The notes under the pieces are model-generated. The model saw only the letters and a list, made by a program, of their open reading frames with translations, had not been told where the DNA came from and searched no databases. A program made the position numbers and the translations under genes. 64,000 nucleotides of DNA from Sinorhizobium fredii USDA 257 (GTDB taxonomy: Bacteria > Pseudomonadota > Alphaproteobacteria > Rhizobiales > Rhizobiaceae), in the NCBI RefSeq assembly GCF_000265205.3, contig NC_018000.1, positions 4,712,001-4,776,000 of the forward strand, given 5' to 3'. Below are positions 43,453-53,681 of this stretch, in pieces (position 1 is the stretch's first letter; every line of letters starts with the position of its first letter).

Positions 43453-45900
43453 TTACGCGCGCACCCGCTCCGCCTTCGGGTCGTACATCGGCTTCAGCGA
43501 AGCCTCGGCCTTGACCCGCGTTCCGGCGATTTCGATTTCGTAGTTCGATGCCAACACATCCGCGGCTCTGTCGCCGCTACAGGGCACGTAACCGAGTCCG
43601 ATTGCACCGCCGAGATGGTGGCCGTAATTGCCCGAGGTGATCGTACCGACGATCTCGCCGTCGCGGATGATCGCCTCGTTGTGGAAGAGCAGCGGCTCCG
43701 GATCGGCGAGCCGGAACTGCACCAGCCGGCGCGACAGGCCCTTGTCTTGTTTCGCAAGCACCGCCTCACGACCGATGAAGTCGCCCTTGTCGATCTTCAC
43801 CGCAAAGCCGAGCCCGGCTTCGAGAACATGATCCTCGTCAGTGATGTCGTGACCGAAGTGGCGGAACGCCTTCTCGATGCGGCAACTGTCGAGCGTGTGA
43901 AGACCGCAGAGATTGAGCCCGACATCACCTCCCGCCGCCTCCAGCGTTTCGAAGACGTGGGCCGCCTGGTCGGTCGAAACATAAAGCTCCCAGCCAAGCT
44001 CGCCGACATAGGTGACGCGATGGGCGCGGGCGAGCCCCATGCCGATTTCGATCTCGCGGGCCGTGCCGAAGGGATGCGCCTCATTGGAGAAATCGTTCGG
44101 GCTCACCCTTTGCATCAGTTCGCGCGCCTTTGGCCCCATGGCGCAGAGCACGCTCTCGGCGGCGGTCACGTCGGTGATCACCACGAACTCGTCGCGCAGA
44201 TGCTTGCGCAACCAGGCAAGATCGCGTTGCAGGGTGGCACCCGGAACGACGAGCAGGAAGGCGGTTTCCGAAAGCCGAGTGACGGTCAAGTCGCTTTCGA
44301 TGCCACCGCGGGCGTTGAGCATCTGCGTATAGACGATGCGGCCCGGTTCGACATTCATGCAGTTGGCGCAGAGACGCTGCAGGAAGGAAAGCGCGTCGCG
44401 ACCCTCCACGCGGACCTTGCCGAAGGACGTCATGTCGAAAAGGCCGACACCGTTTCGCACGGCCAAATGCTCGGACTTCTGGTTCTCGAACCAGTTCTGC
44501 CGCTTCCAGGAATAGCGGTATTCGCGCTCCTGCCCGTCATTGGCAAACCAGTTGGCGCGCTCCCATCCGGCCACCTCGCCGAAAACCGCGCCGCGCGCCT
44601 TCAGATGCTCGTGCAGCGGCGAGCGGCGAACGCCACGCGCCGTCGCCATCTGGCGATAGGGGAAATGGTCCGCGTAGAGCAGCCCGAGCGTCTCGGAGAC
44701 GCGTTCCTTGAGGTAGGCGCGGTTCTTCTGGAACGGCTGGGCGCGGCGGATATCGACCTCCCAGAGATCGAAGGGCGGTTCGCCGTCGTTCATCCATTGC
44801 GCCAGCGCCATCCCCGCGCCGCCGGACGAGACGATGCCGATCGAGTTGTAGCCGGCCGCGACCCAATAGCCTTTGAGCTCGGGCGCCTCGCCGAGATAGT
44901 AGCGGTCGTCGGGCGTAAAACTTTCTGGCCCGTTGAAGAAGGTATGGATGCCCGCCGTCTCCAGCATCGGCATGCGGTTGACCGCCATTTCGAGGATCGG
45001 CGCGAAATGGTCGAAGTCCTCCGGCAGCTGATCGAAGCAGAAATCCTCGCGGATGCCCTCCATCCCCCAAGGCTTTGCCTTGAGCTCGAAGGCGCCGATC
45101 AGCATCTTGCCGGCATCTTCCTTGTAATAGGTACACTCGTCCGGCACGCGCAGCACCGGCAGGCGGCTGAGGCCCGGGATCGCCTCGGTGACGATATAGA
45201 AATGCTCGCAGGCATGGAGCGGCACAGTGACGCCGGACTGACGCGCAAGCTCCCTGCCCCACATCCCGGCGCAGTTGACGGCATTCTCCGTCTCGATCGT
45301 GAAGCTCTCGCCGTTTTGCTCGCAGGTGACGCCAGTGACGCGGCCGTCCTTCTTCACGACCGACGTGACCTTCACGCCTTCGATGATCGTCGCGCCGTTC
45401 TGGCGGGCTCCCTTGGCAAGGGCCATGGCGATATTGGCGGGATCGCACTGTCCATCGAGCGGCAGGTGGACCGCCGCCTTGACGTCGGAAGTGTTGAGAT
45501 GCGGATACATCGCCTTGACCTCGTCCGGCGTGATCTCGCGCACGTCGACGCTGAAGGCGCGGGCAAGCGAGGCCTGGCGATAGATCTCCTCCTTGCGCTC
45601 CTCGGTGAGGGCAACGGTGATCGAGCCGTTCTGCCGCATCCCGGTGGCAATGCCGGTCTCAGCCTCGAGCCTGACATAAAGATCGGCGGAATATTTCGCG
45701 AGCCGCGTCATGTTCTGAGAGGCGCGAAGCTGACCGATCAGACCGGCCGCATGCCAGGTCGTGCCTGAGGTCAATTGCTTGCGCTCGAGCAGCACCACGT
45801 CGGTCCAGCCGAGCTTCGACAGGTGATAGGCGACCGAGCAGCCGGAAACACCGCCGCCGATGATGACCACGCGCGCCTTTGCGGGAATGGGTTTCGTCAT
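43453..45900 (-). CDS. FAD-GcvT fusion oxidoreductase (dimethylglycine dehydrogenase-like), copy 1
   Basis: 815 residues. N-terminal DAO domain with the FAD motif GGGVSG at 15-20 and SGTTWHAAG (H50 aligns with the flavinylated His of DMGDH), a middle FAO_M region, and a C-terminal GcvT/GcvT_C folate domain (VGLFDMTSFGKVRVEG, GLHTLDSCRIEKAFRHFGHD). It would demethylate an N-methylated glycine or related amine and transfer the one-carbon unit to tetrahydrofolate. The ATG at 45900 overlaps the stop of its paralogue (ATGA). Substrate not determined. Confidence 0.9.
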   Translation of the reverse strand: MTKPIPAKARVVIIGGGVSGCSVAYHLSKLGWTDVVLLERKQLTSGTTWHAAGLIGQLRASQNMTRLAKYSADLYVRLEAETGIATGMRQNGSITVALTEERKEEIYRQASLARAFSVDVREITPDEVKAMYPHLNTSDVKAAVHLPLDGQCDPANIAMALAKGARQNGATIIEGVKVTSVVKKDGRVTGVTCEQNGESFTIETENAVNCAGMWGRELARQSGVTVPLHACEHFYIVTEAIPGLSRLPVLRVPDECTYYKEDAGKMLIGAFELKAKPWGMEGIREDFCFDQLPEDFDHFAPILEMAVNRMPMLETAGIHTFFNGPESFTPDDRYYLGEAPELKGYWVAAGYNSIGIVSSGGAGMALAQWMNDGEPPFDLWEVDIRRAQPFQKNRAYLKERVSETLGLLYADHFPYRQMATARGVRRSPLHEHLKARGAVFGEVAGWERANWFANDGQEREYRYSWKRQNWFENQKSEHLAVRNGVGLFDMTSFGKVRVEGRDALSFLQRLCANCMNVEPGRIVYTQMLNARGGIESDLTVTRLSETAFLLVVPGATLQRDLAWLRKHLRDEFVVITDVTAAESVLCAMGPKARELMQRVSPNDFSNEAHPFGTAREIEIGMGLARAHRVTYVGELGWELYVSTDQAAHVFETLEAAGGDVGLNLCGLHTLDSCRIEKAFRHFGHDITDEDHVLEAGLGFAVKIDKGDFIGREAVLAKQDKGLSRRLVQFRLADPEPLLFHNEAIIRDGEIVGTITSGNYGHHLGGAIGLGYVPCSGDRAADVLASNYEIEIAGTRVKAEASLKPMYDPKAERVRA

Positions 45901-48343
45901 GCTTTCAGTCTTTCGTTCGAGGGATCCCAGAGCGGCTGGTCGGGCTCAACCGTCGCCTTGAAGCGGTCGCCGAAAATCTCGACTTCGATTTCCAGGCCGG
46001 GCACGGCGAGATCGGCGCGCAGCATGCCGAGCGCAATCGACTTTCCGACGCGATAGCCCCAGTTTCCGGACGTTGTCTCACCGACGACCTGGCCACCAAA
46101 CCAGAGCGTCGACATGTAAGGCGCGTCGCAGTCGCCGGCCTCGACGGTCAGCGTGACGAAGCGCTTGATGACGCCCTGCTGCTTCTCGCGCTCCAGCGCC
46201 GCCTTGCCCTTGAAGCTCGGCTTCGCCCAATCGACGAAGCGTTCGAGCCCGCCCTGAAGCACCGTATAGTCGGTCGAAAGATCGCCCTTCCAGGCCCGAT
46301 ATCCCTTCTCGATGCGCAGGCTGTCTAGCGCTTCCATGCCGAAGGGTTTGAGGCCGTGTCTCTGGCCGGCGTCCCACACCACATCGAAGATTGCCGCTGT
46401 ATCGTCCGCCTTCGTATGGATCTCCCATCCGAGTTCGCCGGCGAAAGAAACCCGCACGAGCTGGCAATAGCGCCCGGCGATTTGCGCTGTCTGATGCGTC
46501 AGCCAGCCCTTCGAGAGGTCGGCGTCGGAAACTCCAGCGAGGATGTCGCGCGATTTCGGTCCGGTGAGGATCTGGCAGGAGAAATTCGTTGTCACGTCGT
46601 CGAGCGTGAAGGCGGCATCGGCTGGTCGGTGCTTCTGAAGCCACTCGAAATCATGCCATTGCGCCGTTGCCGCGGTGATCAGGAAGAAGAAATCCTCCTC
46701 GATCGCCATCACCGACATTTCCGTGACGATACGGCCCTTGTCGTCGGCGAAATAGGCAAGCCCGATGCGCCCCGGCTTCGGCGCACGCCCGGTGATGAGA
46801 CCGGAGAGCCATTCGCGCGCGCCCTCCCCCTTCACGCGGAAGCGCGAGAAGCCCGGCAGGTCGAAGATGCCAGCGGCATCGCGTACCGCCAGACACTCCT
46901 CCTCGATGCGCTTAGCCCAGGGGCCTTCCCGTCCCCAGGTCTGGGTCGCCTCTTCGGATGTATCGTCGCCAGGCTTCGCATACCACATGGCGCGCTCCCA
47001 GCCGTTATAGGGCTTGAACTGCGCACCAAGGGCGGCAATGCGGCCGTGGATCGGCGAAAGCTTCTTGTTGCGCCCCGCCGGCCAGTAATGCTTCGGAAAA
47101 TGCATCGCATATTCGTGGCCGTAGATCTCCATGCCCTTGGCGATGCAATAGTCCTGGTCGGTATAGTCGGTGTAGCGGCGCGGATCGCAGGACCACATGT
47201 CCCATTCCGTCTGGCCCTCGGTCACCCATTCTGCCAGCACCTTGCCGGCCCCGCCTGCCTGGCAGATGCCGAAGGTGAAGACGCAGGCCTCGAAGGCGTT
47301 CGGCACGCCGGGCATCGGCCCGATCAACGGGTTGCCGTCCGGCGCATAGGGAATCGGCCCGTTGATGACGCGCGAAAGGCCCGCCGTACCGAGGATCGGC
47401 ACCCGCTCGACCGCATCGTTCAGATACCAGTCCAGCCTTTCGAGATCGTCGGGGAAGAGCTGGAAGGAAAAGTCCTCCGGCATCGGGTCGTCCGGCGTCG
47501 TCCAATGCGCCCGACAATTGCGCTCGTAGGGCCCGAGATTCATGCCGTATTTCTCCTGCCGGAGATAATAGGAGGAATCGACGTCGCGTAAGAGCGGCAG
47601 CTTATGGCCCACCTCCTTCGACCAGGCGGCAAGCTCGGGAATCTCGTCGAAAAGAATATACTGATGGCTCATCACCATCATCGGCACGGCGCGGCCGAAC
47701 ATCTTGCCGACTTCGCGGGCATGGTAGCCGGCGGCATTCACCACATACTCGCAGCGGATTTCGCCCTGCGGCGTTGTAATGACCCACTCGTCGTTCTCGC
47801 GCCGGGCGCCCGTTACCGGACAGAAGCGGATGATCTTCGCCCCCATGTCGCGCGCGCCCTTGGCAAGCCCCTGGGTAAGCTGCGCCGGATCGATGTCGCC
47901 GTCATAGGGGTCGTAGAGCGCGCCCGTCAGCTCATGCGTTTTGAGGAAGGGATAGCGGCTGCGTATCTCGTCCGGCGTCAGAATGTCGAGGTCCATGCCC
48001 TGATAGCGGCCCATGCCGACGACGCGCTTGAACTCCCGCAGGCGCTCCTTGGAATGACCGAGCCGGATCGACCCCGTCACATGGTAGTTCATCGGATAGT
48101 CGACCAAGACGCCAAGCTCGCGATAGAGCGATGCCGAATAGCGCTGCATGTTCATGATGGACCAGGACGAGGAGAAGGTCGGCACGTTGCCGGCCGCATG
48201 CCAAGTCGAACCGGCGGTGAGCTCGTTCTTCTCGAGAAGCACGCAATCCGTCCAGCCTGCCTTGGCAAGGTGGTAGAGCGAGGAAGCGCCGATCGCTCCC
48301 CACCGATGATCACGACGCGCGCGTGAGACGGCAAATTCGACAT
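45897..48343 (-). pseudogene. FAD-GcvT fusion oxidoreductase, copy 2, with a frameshift in the FAD motif
   Basis: Over about 800 codons this is intact and parallel to copy 1 (GSTWHAAGNVPTF, GIFDLPGFSRFRVKGEG, FGMEALDSLRIEKGYR). The start at 48343 (MSNLPSHARVVIIGG, GAGGGT 8 nt upstream) is out of frame with the rest. One G is missing in the run at 48298-48301: four Gs stand where five would restore GGGAIGASSLYHLAKAG. As written the dinucleotide motif is destroyed and the long downstream frame has no sensible N-terminus. It is either a recent single-base deletion or a sequencing error. First gene of the three-gene minus operon. Confidence 0.85.
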
Positions 48344-48417
48344 GGATACTACCCTCTTTTGCCGCGATCTTTGACGAGGAGCCGAAAGCCATCAAGCACA
48401 CAAAGGAGGCTTTATTG

Positions 48418-48432
48418 ATCGAAGAATTCGAT
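48418..48432. promoter_or_regulatory. LysR-type box between the oxidase operon and its regulator
   Basis: ATCGAAGAATTCGAT is a 6-bp perfect inverted repeat with a 3-bp centre, containing T-N11-A (TCGAAGAATTCGA). It lies 38 bp before the LysR ATG and 75 bp before the divergent oxidase start, the usual place for a LysR recognition site. Confidence 0.5.
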
Positions 48433-48470
48433 TACGTTCCACCTTGCGGCATGGAGGAGCATCGCAAAAA

Positions 48471-49331
48471 ATGCAGGTAGATCTGATCGAGACCTTTCTG
48501 GACCTGATGGAGACGCGGAGTTTCAACCGCACCGCCGAGCGGCTGAACATCACGCAGTCGACGGTCTCCCATCGCATCAAGGCGCTAGAGGCACAGTTCA
48601 GCCGCAAGCTCTTCACCCGCAATAAGGGCGGTACGGTCCCCACCGCCTCGGGCCTGCGCTTCCTCGATTACGCAAAAGCGCTGCAAAACCAGTGGCATGA
48701 GGCGACACGGGCGGTGGCGAGCGCCGGCGCGCTGGAGCGGTCGATGCGGCTCGGCATCCAGCACGACCTCGCGGAGTCCTATGCCGGACAATGGGTGGCG
48801 GCCATCCGGCGCGAATTGCCTGCGACAGAAATCTACATGGAAGCTGATTATTCCAACCAGATGAATCGGGATCTCGCCGCCGGTGAACTCGACCTCGCGA
48901 TTCTCTACACGCCGCACTACCTGCCCGACCTTCACTATGAAAGGATCGGCGAACTGCATTACGTGCTGGTCAGCACCGAGGCCCGCGACATCGCCGGCGT
49001 GAAGCCTGGGAGCTATATCCGCTCCAGCTACTCGCCCGCCTTCGACCGCGCCCATCGGCTGGCGCTGCCGCACCTCTCGGCCGCCTCGCTTGCCGCCGGG
49101 CAGAACATGGCGATCACCGGCCTGCTGCGCGCCCTTGGTGGCGCGGCCTATGTGACGAGCGCCACCGCCGAGCGGCTCTCCAATGAGGGCATCGCGGTCA
49201 TGGTCGCCGATGCGCCGATCATCCCGCAGACCATCTATGCTGCGACGAGCCTTCGCACCCGCCATGCCCACCAGCATCGCAAGATCATTGCCGCCATGGA
49301 CGGCCTGCTCGCCAATCTGGCGGCGCCGTAA
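48471..49331 (+). CDS. LysR-family transcriptional regulator
   Basis: 286 residues: HTH MQVDLIETFLDLMETRSFNRTAERLNITQSTVSHRIKALEAQFSRKLFTR, then an effector-binding domain (MRLGIQHDLAESYAGQWVAAIRRELPATEIYMEAD). The ATG at 48471 is closest to the HTH; GGAGGAG is 12 nt upstream. It is divergent from the FAD-GcvT/MttB operon and probably controls it. An in-frame TTG at 48444 would add nine residues. Confidence 0.87.
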   Translation: MQVDLIETFLDLMETRSFNRTAERLNITQSTVSHRIKALEAQFSRKLFTRNKGGTVPTASGLRFLDYAKALQNQWHEATRAVASAGALERSMRLGIQHDLAESYAGQWVAAIRRELPATEIYMEADYSNQMNRDLAAGELDLAILYTPHYLPDLHYERIGELHYVLVSTEARDIAGVKPGSYIRSSYSPAFDRAHRLALPHLSAASLAAGQNMAITGLLRALGGAAYVTSATAERLSNEGIAVMVADAPIIPQTIYAATSLRTRHAHQHRKIIAAMDGLLANLAAP

Positions 49332-49337
49332 TGCAGA

Positions 49338-51029
49338 TCAGAACCTGCCCTTGAACTCGGTCTTCAGCCGGGCGACATCATCGGCCGTAACGCCTTGCGG
49401 ATCGGTGACCGCCATCCAGGCGTCGATATAGTGTTGCGGCGCATAGACATGGCCGTAGCCGATCGGCGAGGTCGTCGCCAGGGCCATGTCGGCGAGAAGC
49501 TGCAGCCCGGTCACGACCGGAAACCAGTTCAATGCCGGAGAAACATCAGGCCCACGCGGCGCCTGCATCCAGTCCGGCTCGCGGTAGAAGGCGCGCGGAT
49601 CGAAGAAGGTCACCGGATCGCTGGCATATTGCAGATAGACGATCCGCATCGCGCCCCAATGCGCACCGGGAATGTCGAGTGCATTCTTCTGATTGGTGAA
49701 GCGGATGACGGAACTGTCCCGGTAGCGCGGCAGCCAGGCGGGCGAACCGGCGACGCGGTCCGCCGTCACCGAACGCCAGAGGCCACTCTGAAAGGGTGGT
49801 CCGCTCCAGAGCGCACCCTGGAACGGATCGCTGATGATGTCGAAGAGATCGACCGACCCTTGCGAATTCATCGCCCCTAGGCTCAACCCATGCAGATAGA
49901 GCTTCGGGCGCCGGTCCTTCGGCAGCGTCGTCCAATAGCCGTAAACCTCGTCGAAGAGCGCGTTGGCCGCATCGGCGCCGTAGCCCGGTTCGACGAGAAG
50001 CGACAGCCAGCTCGTCAGGTAGGAATACTGCACGGCGACGCTCGCAACGTCGCCGTGCAGCAGGTATTCGAGCGGATCGAGCGCCGCCGGATCGATCCAG
50101 CCGGTGCCGGTCGGCACGACGACGATCAACGACTTGCGCTCGAAGCCCCCAGCGCGTTTCAATTCCTCGAGCGCCAGCTTCGCCCTTTCCCGTGCCGTCT
50201 CGGCAGAGTTGAGGCCGACATAGACGCGCACCGGGTCGGGCGCCGCGCCTGCGAAGAAAGCGCCGATTTCGGCCCCCGTCGGCCCCGAGGCAATGAACTG
50301 CCGCCCCTGCCGCCCAAGCTCGTCCCAGCGCACCAGCGACGCATCGCTACCGGTCTTGGCGGGATCGACAGGGGGTGCGACATCGGGATCGATCAGTGCA
50401 TCGAGTTGCTGGAAAGAACTGTCGGCCGCACGAAGCGCGAACTTGAAGATCACGCCATTCGCCACGGACCAGAAGAGGGCGAGGGCGACGAGCCCGCCAA
50501 GGGCATTGGCGATGGGTCGGGTCAGGAAATATTGCAGCCATCGAGAAAGAACGCGGAAGGTCAAGCGGAACAGCCGCGCCAGAAAGACCAGGGCGACGAA
50601 CACGAGGGCGGCTATGAGGCCGAGCTTCCCGGGCTCGGCGCTCTCGATCGGCGCCAGGCCCATGATGTTGCGGACGGTATTCTGCCATCCCGCCGCCTGC
50701 CAGAGAAATACCGCAGCCGCAGCGATGCAGACGATAGCGGCGGCGATCTTCAGCGTGCGCGCCCGCCTGGATGTCGGCTCGGGCAATTCGAAAAAGGACC
50801 AGAGCCAACGCAGGAACGCGCCGATCGCGTAGCCGGCGGCGAGCGAAGCGCCGGAAATCACCGCCTGGATCAGATTGGGACGAGGGATGAGGCTCGGGGT
50901 CAGCGAGACTGCGAAGAAGATGACGCCGACAAGCAGGCCGCTCGTCGAAAAGGATTGCAGGAGGATTGTTGGATAGGGCCGCAACGGCCGCGTTGGCCTC
51001 GACAGGTCCGTCTGTTGAAGGTGTTCCAA
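49338..51029 (-). CDS. Membrane alpha/beta-hydrolase-family protein
   Basis: About 563 residues. The N-terminal half has several hydrophobic helices (LLVGVIFFAVSLTPSLIPR, LKIAAAIVCIAAAAVFLW, LIAALVFVALVFLARLF), and the C-terminal half is an alpha/beta hydrolase with LHGLSLGAMNS (nucleophile elbow GLSLG) and WSGPPF. This is the two-domain Abhydrolase_9-type family of unknown function, likely in the inner membrane. A TTG at 51029 has GGAGG 6 nt upstream and fits the family N-terminus; the longer frame to 51170 does not look coding. Confidence 0.78.
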   Translation of the reverse strand: MEHLQQTDLSRPTRPLRPYPTILLQSFSTSGLLVGVIFFAVSLTPSLIPRPNLIQAVISGASLAAGYAIGAFLRWLWSFFELPEPTSRRARTLKIAAAIVCIAAAAVFLWQAAGWQNTVRNIMGLAPIESAEPGKLGLIAALVFVALVFLARLFRLTFRVLSRWLQYFLTRPIANALGGLVALALFWSVANGVIFKFALRAADSSFQQLDALIDPDVAPPVDPAKTGSDASLVRWDELGRQGRQFIASGPTGAEIGAFFAGAAPDPVRVYVGLNSAETARERAKLALEELKRAGGFERKSLIVVVPTGTGWIDPAALDPLEYLLHGDVASVAVQYSYLTSWLSLLVEPGYGADAANALFDEVYGYWTTLPKDRRPKLYLHGLSLGAMNSQGSVDLFDIISDPFQGALWSGPPFQSGLWRSVTADRVAGSPAWLPRYRDSSVIRFTNQKNALDIPGAHWGAMRIVYLQYASDPVTFFDPRAFYREPDWMQAPRGPDVSPALNWFPVVTGLQLLADMALATTSPIGYGHVYAPQHYIDAWMAVTDPQGVTADDVARLKTEFKGRF

Positions 51030-51215
51030 AGCGGGCCTCCACTCTGCGGGCGTTGTCACCTTGTCGCCCGAGGCGAGCGACACATTGGCGGCAATGTCGC
51101 CTTCCGCTCCGGCACAGTCAACCGGCGCAACCCGAAGGCGCGCGACGACTGTACAGCTGTGTCCATCCATGCAGCGTTCGCAACGGCAAGCGCTAAATTG
51201 AGCATTGCTTGCATC

Positions 51216-51719
51216 TTAGCCTTTCCGCCACGGCGTCAGCCTTGGCAGCCAGCGCGGCACGCTATGCTGATAGGCTGCATACTCCGCTCTGAAGGCGTCG
51301 TGCAGTGTCGGCTCCTCGTAGGCGATGACGAAGAGATGGCATACCGCCCAGAACGCCGCTCCGTAGGCAATGAGCCGCCAGTCGCCAAACAGCAGTCCCT
51401 GCCCCATGATGATCGCCAGCACCGAAAGGTACATCGGATTGCGCACGTAACGGTAGAACCCCCTGACAACCAGGGTTTGCGTCGGTGCAATCGGCGCCGG
51501 CGTGCCGAAGCCTTCCACAGCGAACCGCCTGATCGAGTCGACCAGCCCTGGAAGCCCCGCGACGACCAGGATGACGCCGACCGCCTGCGTCACCCATGTG
51601 CCGAGGAAGGGATCGCGGAACTGCCAGCCGGTGATCCACCATGGGACGAGTCCCGCGACCCCACAGGGGACGACGACGAAGAAAACCGCTGAACCGAGAA
51701 TTGCGACGGGCTTTCGCAT
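51216..51719 (-). CDS. Isoprenylcysteine-methyltransferase-like membrane protein
   Basis: 167 residues with four or five hydrophobic segments and the ICMT/phospholipid-methyltransferase signature: GFYRYVRNPMYLSVLAIIMGQGLLF and YEEPTLHDAFRAEYAAYQHSVPRWLP, which form the SAM-binding C-terminal part. Bacterial members have mostly unknown substrates. The ATG at 51719 precedes MRKPVAILG; a TTG at 51725 is possible. Confidence 0.82.
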   Translation of the reverse strand: MRKPVAILGSAVFFVVVPCGVAGLVPWWITGWQFRDPFLGTWVTQAVGVILVVAGLPGLVDSIRRFAVEGFGTPAPIAPTQTLVVRGFYRYVRNPMYLSVLAIIMGQGLLFGDWRLIAYGAAFWAVCHLFVIAYEEPTLHDAFRAEYAAYQHSVPRWLPRLTPWRKG

Positions 51720-51791
51720 GATCAAGCAGTATCCGATTGACGTAAACCCAAATCCGTGCCGATTGTATCGGCGACGCCTAGATTACTAAAT

Positions 51792-52250
51792 TTAGATCCT
51801 CCGCTCCTTGATGGTGTTCATCACGAAGCTTGTCTCGATCGAGGCGACACATTTGAGCCGGGCGATCTTCTCCTTGATGAAACGCTCGTAATGCTCGAGG
51901 CCGGTGCTCATCACCTTCAGCACATAGTCGCGCGACCCCGTGACGAGGTGGCATTCGAGCACTTCATCCCATCCCCTGATCGCCTCCTCGAACATGACGA
52001 TCTCGTCCTCGTGCTGGCGGCTGAGGCGGACGGTGGCGATCGCCGTCATCGTCCAACCCTCGATAACCGGGTCGACGAGCGCCGTATAGCCGCGGATGAC
52101 GCCGGTTTCCTCGAGGCGCCGCAGTCGCCTGAGGCAGGGCGAAGGAGAAAGGCCGACGCGCTCGGCCAGTTCGTTGTTGGTGATCCGCGCGTCGGTAATC
52201 AGTTCCCTCAGGATGCGGCGATCCATCTCGTCGGCAATTTTCTGCGTCAT
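51792..52250 (-). CDS. Lrp/AsnC-family transcriptional regulator
   Basis: 152 residues: EMDRRILRELITDARITNNELAERVGLSPSPCLRRLRRLEETGVIRGY is the HTH, followed by a RAM domain (VLECHLVTGSRDYVLKVM). The start at 52250 is set by the domain; the frame stays open upstream only because of the GC-rich antisense of the lyase gene. It is divergent from a gamma-lyase, with 120 bp between, and likely controls it in response to an amino acid such as methionine. Confidence 0.87.
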   Translation of the reverse strand: MTQKIADEMDRRILRELITDARITNNELAERVGLSPSPCLRRLRRLEETGVIRGYTALVDPVIEGWTMTAIATVRLSRQHEDEIVMFEEAIRGWDEVLECHLVTGSRDYVLKVMSTGLEHYERFIKEKIARLKCVASIETSFVMNTIKERRI

Positions 52251-52370
52251 ATCGCTTAATCCCCGGCAAAAAATTGCGCCCATCAAAACGAAGTGATCGC
52301 AAATAGCAAGGATCGGCCCAAGCGTTTGATATAATTTAGCCGATAGTCGAGTCCGCTTGGGAGATAAGCC

Positions 52371-53654
52371 ATGACCGCGCCGCATCCGTCGAAGACCCAT
52401 ATCGGCAACCACAAACTGCATCCCGAAACGCTGATGTTGAATTATGGTTACGATCCCGAGCTTTCGGAAGGCGCCGTCAAGCCGCCGGTGTTCCTGACCT
52501 CCACCTTCGTCTTCCATTCCGCCGAGGAGGGCCGTGACTTCTTCGATTTCGTCTCGGGACGGCGCGAACCGCCGGCGGGCGTCGGTGCCGGACTCGTCTA
52601 TTCCCGCTTCAACCACCCGAACAGCGAAATCGTCGAAGATCGGCTTGCCGTGTACGAGCGGGCCGAGGCCGGCGCGCTGTTTTCCTCCGGCATGTCGGCA
52701 ATCGCCACCACGCTGCTTGCCTTCGTGCGGCCGGGCGATGCGATCCTGCATTCGCAGCCGCTCTACGGCGGCACCGAGACGCTGCTCGCCAAGACCTTCC
52801 TCAATCTCGGCATTCACGCCGTCGGCTTTGCTGATGGCACCGACGAAGCGGCGGTCAGCGCTGCCGCCGAGGAGGCGATGAGCAGGGGACGGGTCGCCGC
52901 GGTGCTCATCGAGACGCCGGCCAACCCCACCAACAGCCTTGTCGATGTCGCAATGATCCGCCGCATCGCCGAAAAAATCAGCGAAAGACAGGGGCAGAGG
53001 CCGATCGTCGCCTGCGACAACACCCTGCTCGGCCCGGTCTTCCAGCAGCCGATCGAACACGGCGCGGATCTGTCGCTCTATTCGCTCACCAAATATGTCG
53101 GCGGGCACTCCGACCTTATCGCCGGCGCCGTCCTTGGCTCCAAGGCGCTCATCAAACAGGTGAAGGCGCTTCGCGGCTCGATCGGCACGCAGCTCGACCC
53201 GCATTCCTGCTGGATGCTCGGTCGGTCGCTCGAAACGCTGTCGGTCCGGATGGAGAAGGCGAACGACAACGCCCGGATCGTCGCCGAGTTCCTGCGCGAC
53301 CACCCGAAGGTCGAAGGGATCCACTACCTGCCCTTCCACGACGAAGCCTCGCCGGTCGGCCGCGTCTTTGCCGCGCAGTGCACCGGCGCCGGCTCGACCT
53401 TCTCCTTCGACATCGCCGGCGGCCAAGAGGCAGCCTTCCGTTTCTTGAACGCCCTGCAGATCTTCAAGCTCGCCGTCAGCCTCGGCGGCACGGAATCGCT
53501 CGCCAGCCACCCGGCTGCCATGACTCACTCGGGCGTGCCGATCGAGGTGCGGCGCCGGATCGGCGTGCTCGAATCCACCATCCGCCTGTCGATCGGCATC
53601 GAACATCCGGACGATCTCGTCGCCGACGTCGCCAACGCACTGACGACCGTCTGA
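52371..53654 (+). CDS. Cys/Met-metabolism PLP enzyme (gamma-lyase/gamma-synthase family)
   Basis: 427 residues of the trans-sulfuration family, with Schiff-base Lys in [25 protein letters not shown] and [16 protein letters not shown] binding PLP, and [13 protein letters not shown]. Members act as cystathionine gamma-synthase/lyase or methionine gamma-lyase; the sequence alone does not decide. The extension [16 protein letters not shown] near 55-70 is longer than in MetB. Divergent Lrp-type control suggests an amino-acid-induced catabolic lyase. GGGAGAT precedes the ATG at 52371. Confidence 0.85.
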   Translation: MTAPHPSKTHIGNHKLHPETLMLNYGYDPELSEGAVKPPVFLTSTFVFHSAEEGRDFFDFVSGRREPPAGVGAGLVYSRFNHPNSEIVEDRLAVYERAEAGALFSSGMSAIATTLLAFVRPGDAILHSQPLYGGTETLLAKTFLNLGIHAVGFADGTDEAAVSAAAEEAMSRGRVAAVLIETPANPTNSLVDVAMIRRIAEKISERQGQRPIVACDNTLLGPVFQQPIEHGADLSLYSLTKYVGGHSDLIAGAVLGSKALIKQVKALRGSIGTQLDPHSCWMLGRSLETLSVRMEKANDNARIVAEFLRDHPKVEGIHYLPFHDEASPVGRVFAAQCTGAGSTFSFDIAGGQEAAFRFLNALQIFKLAVSLGGTESLASHPAAMTHSGVPIEVRRRIGVLESTIRLSIGIEHPDDLVADVANALTTV

Positions 53655-53681
53655 TCGGTTGCGCCGGGGGTCGTGCCCCGC

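Noticed and set aside
43414..45768. A 784-codon plus-strand frame opposite the first FAD-GcvT oxidase
   Set aside because: Antisense artefact of codon bias; the minus-strand frame has FAD and GcvT motifs throughout.
51030..51170. N-terminal extension of the membrane hydrolase up to an ATG at 51170
   Set aside because: The extra residues lack the family pattern, and a TTG with GGAGG fits at 51029.
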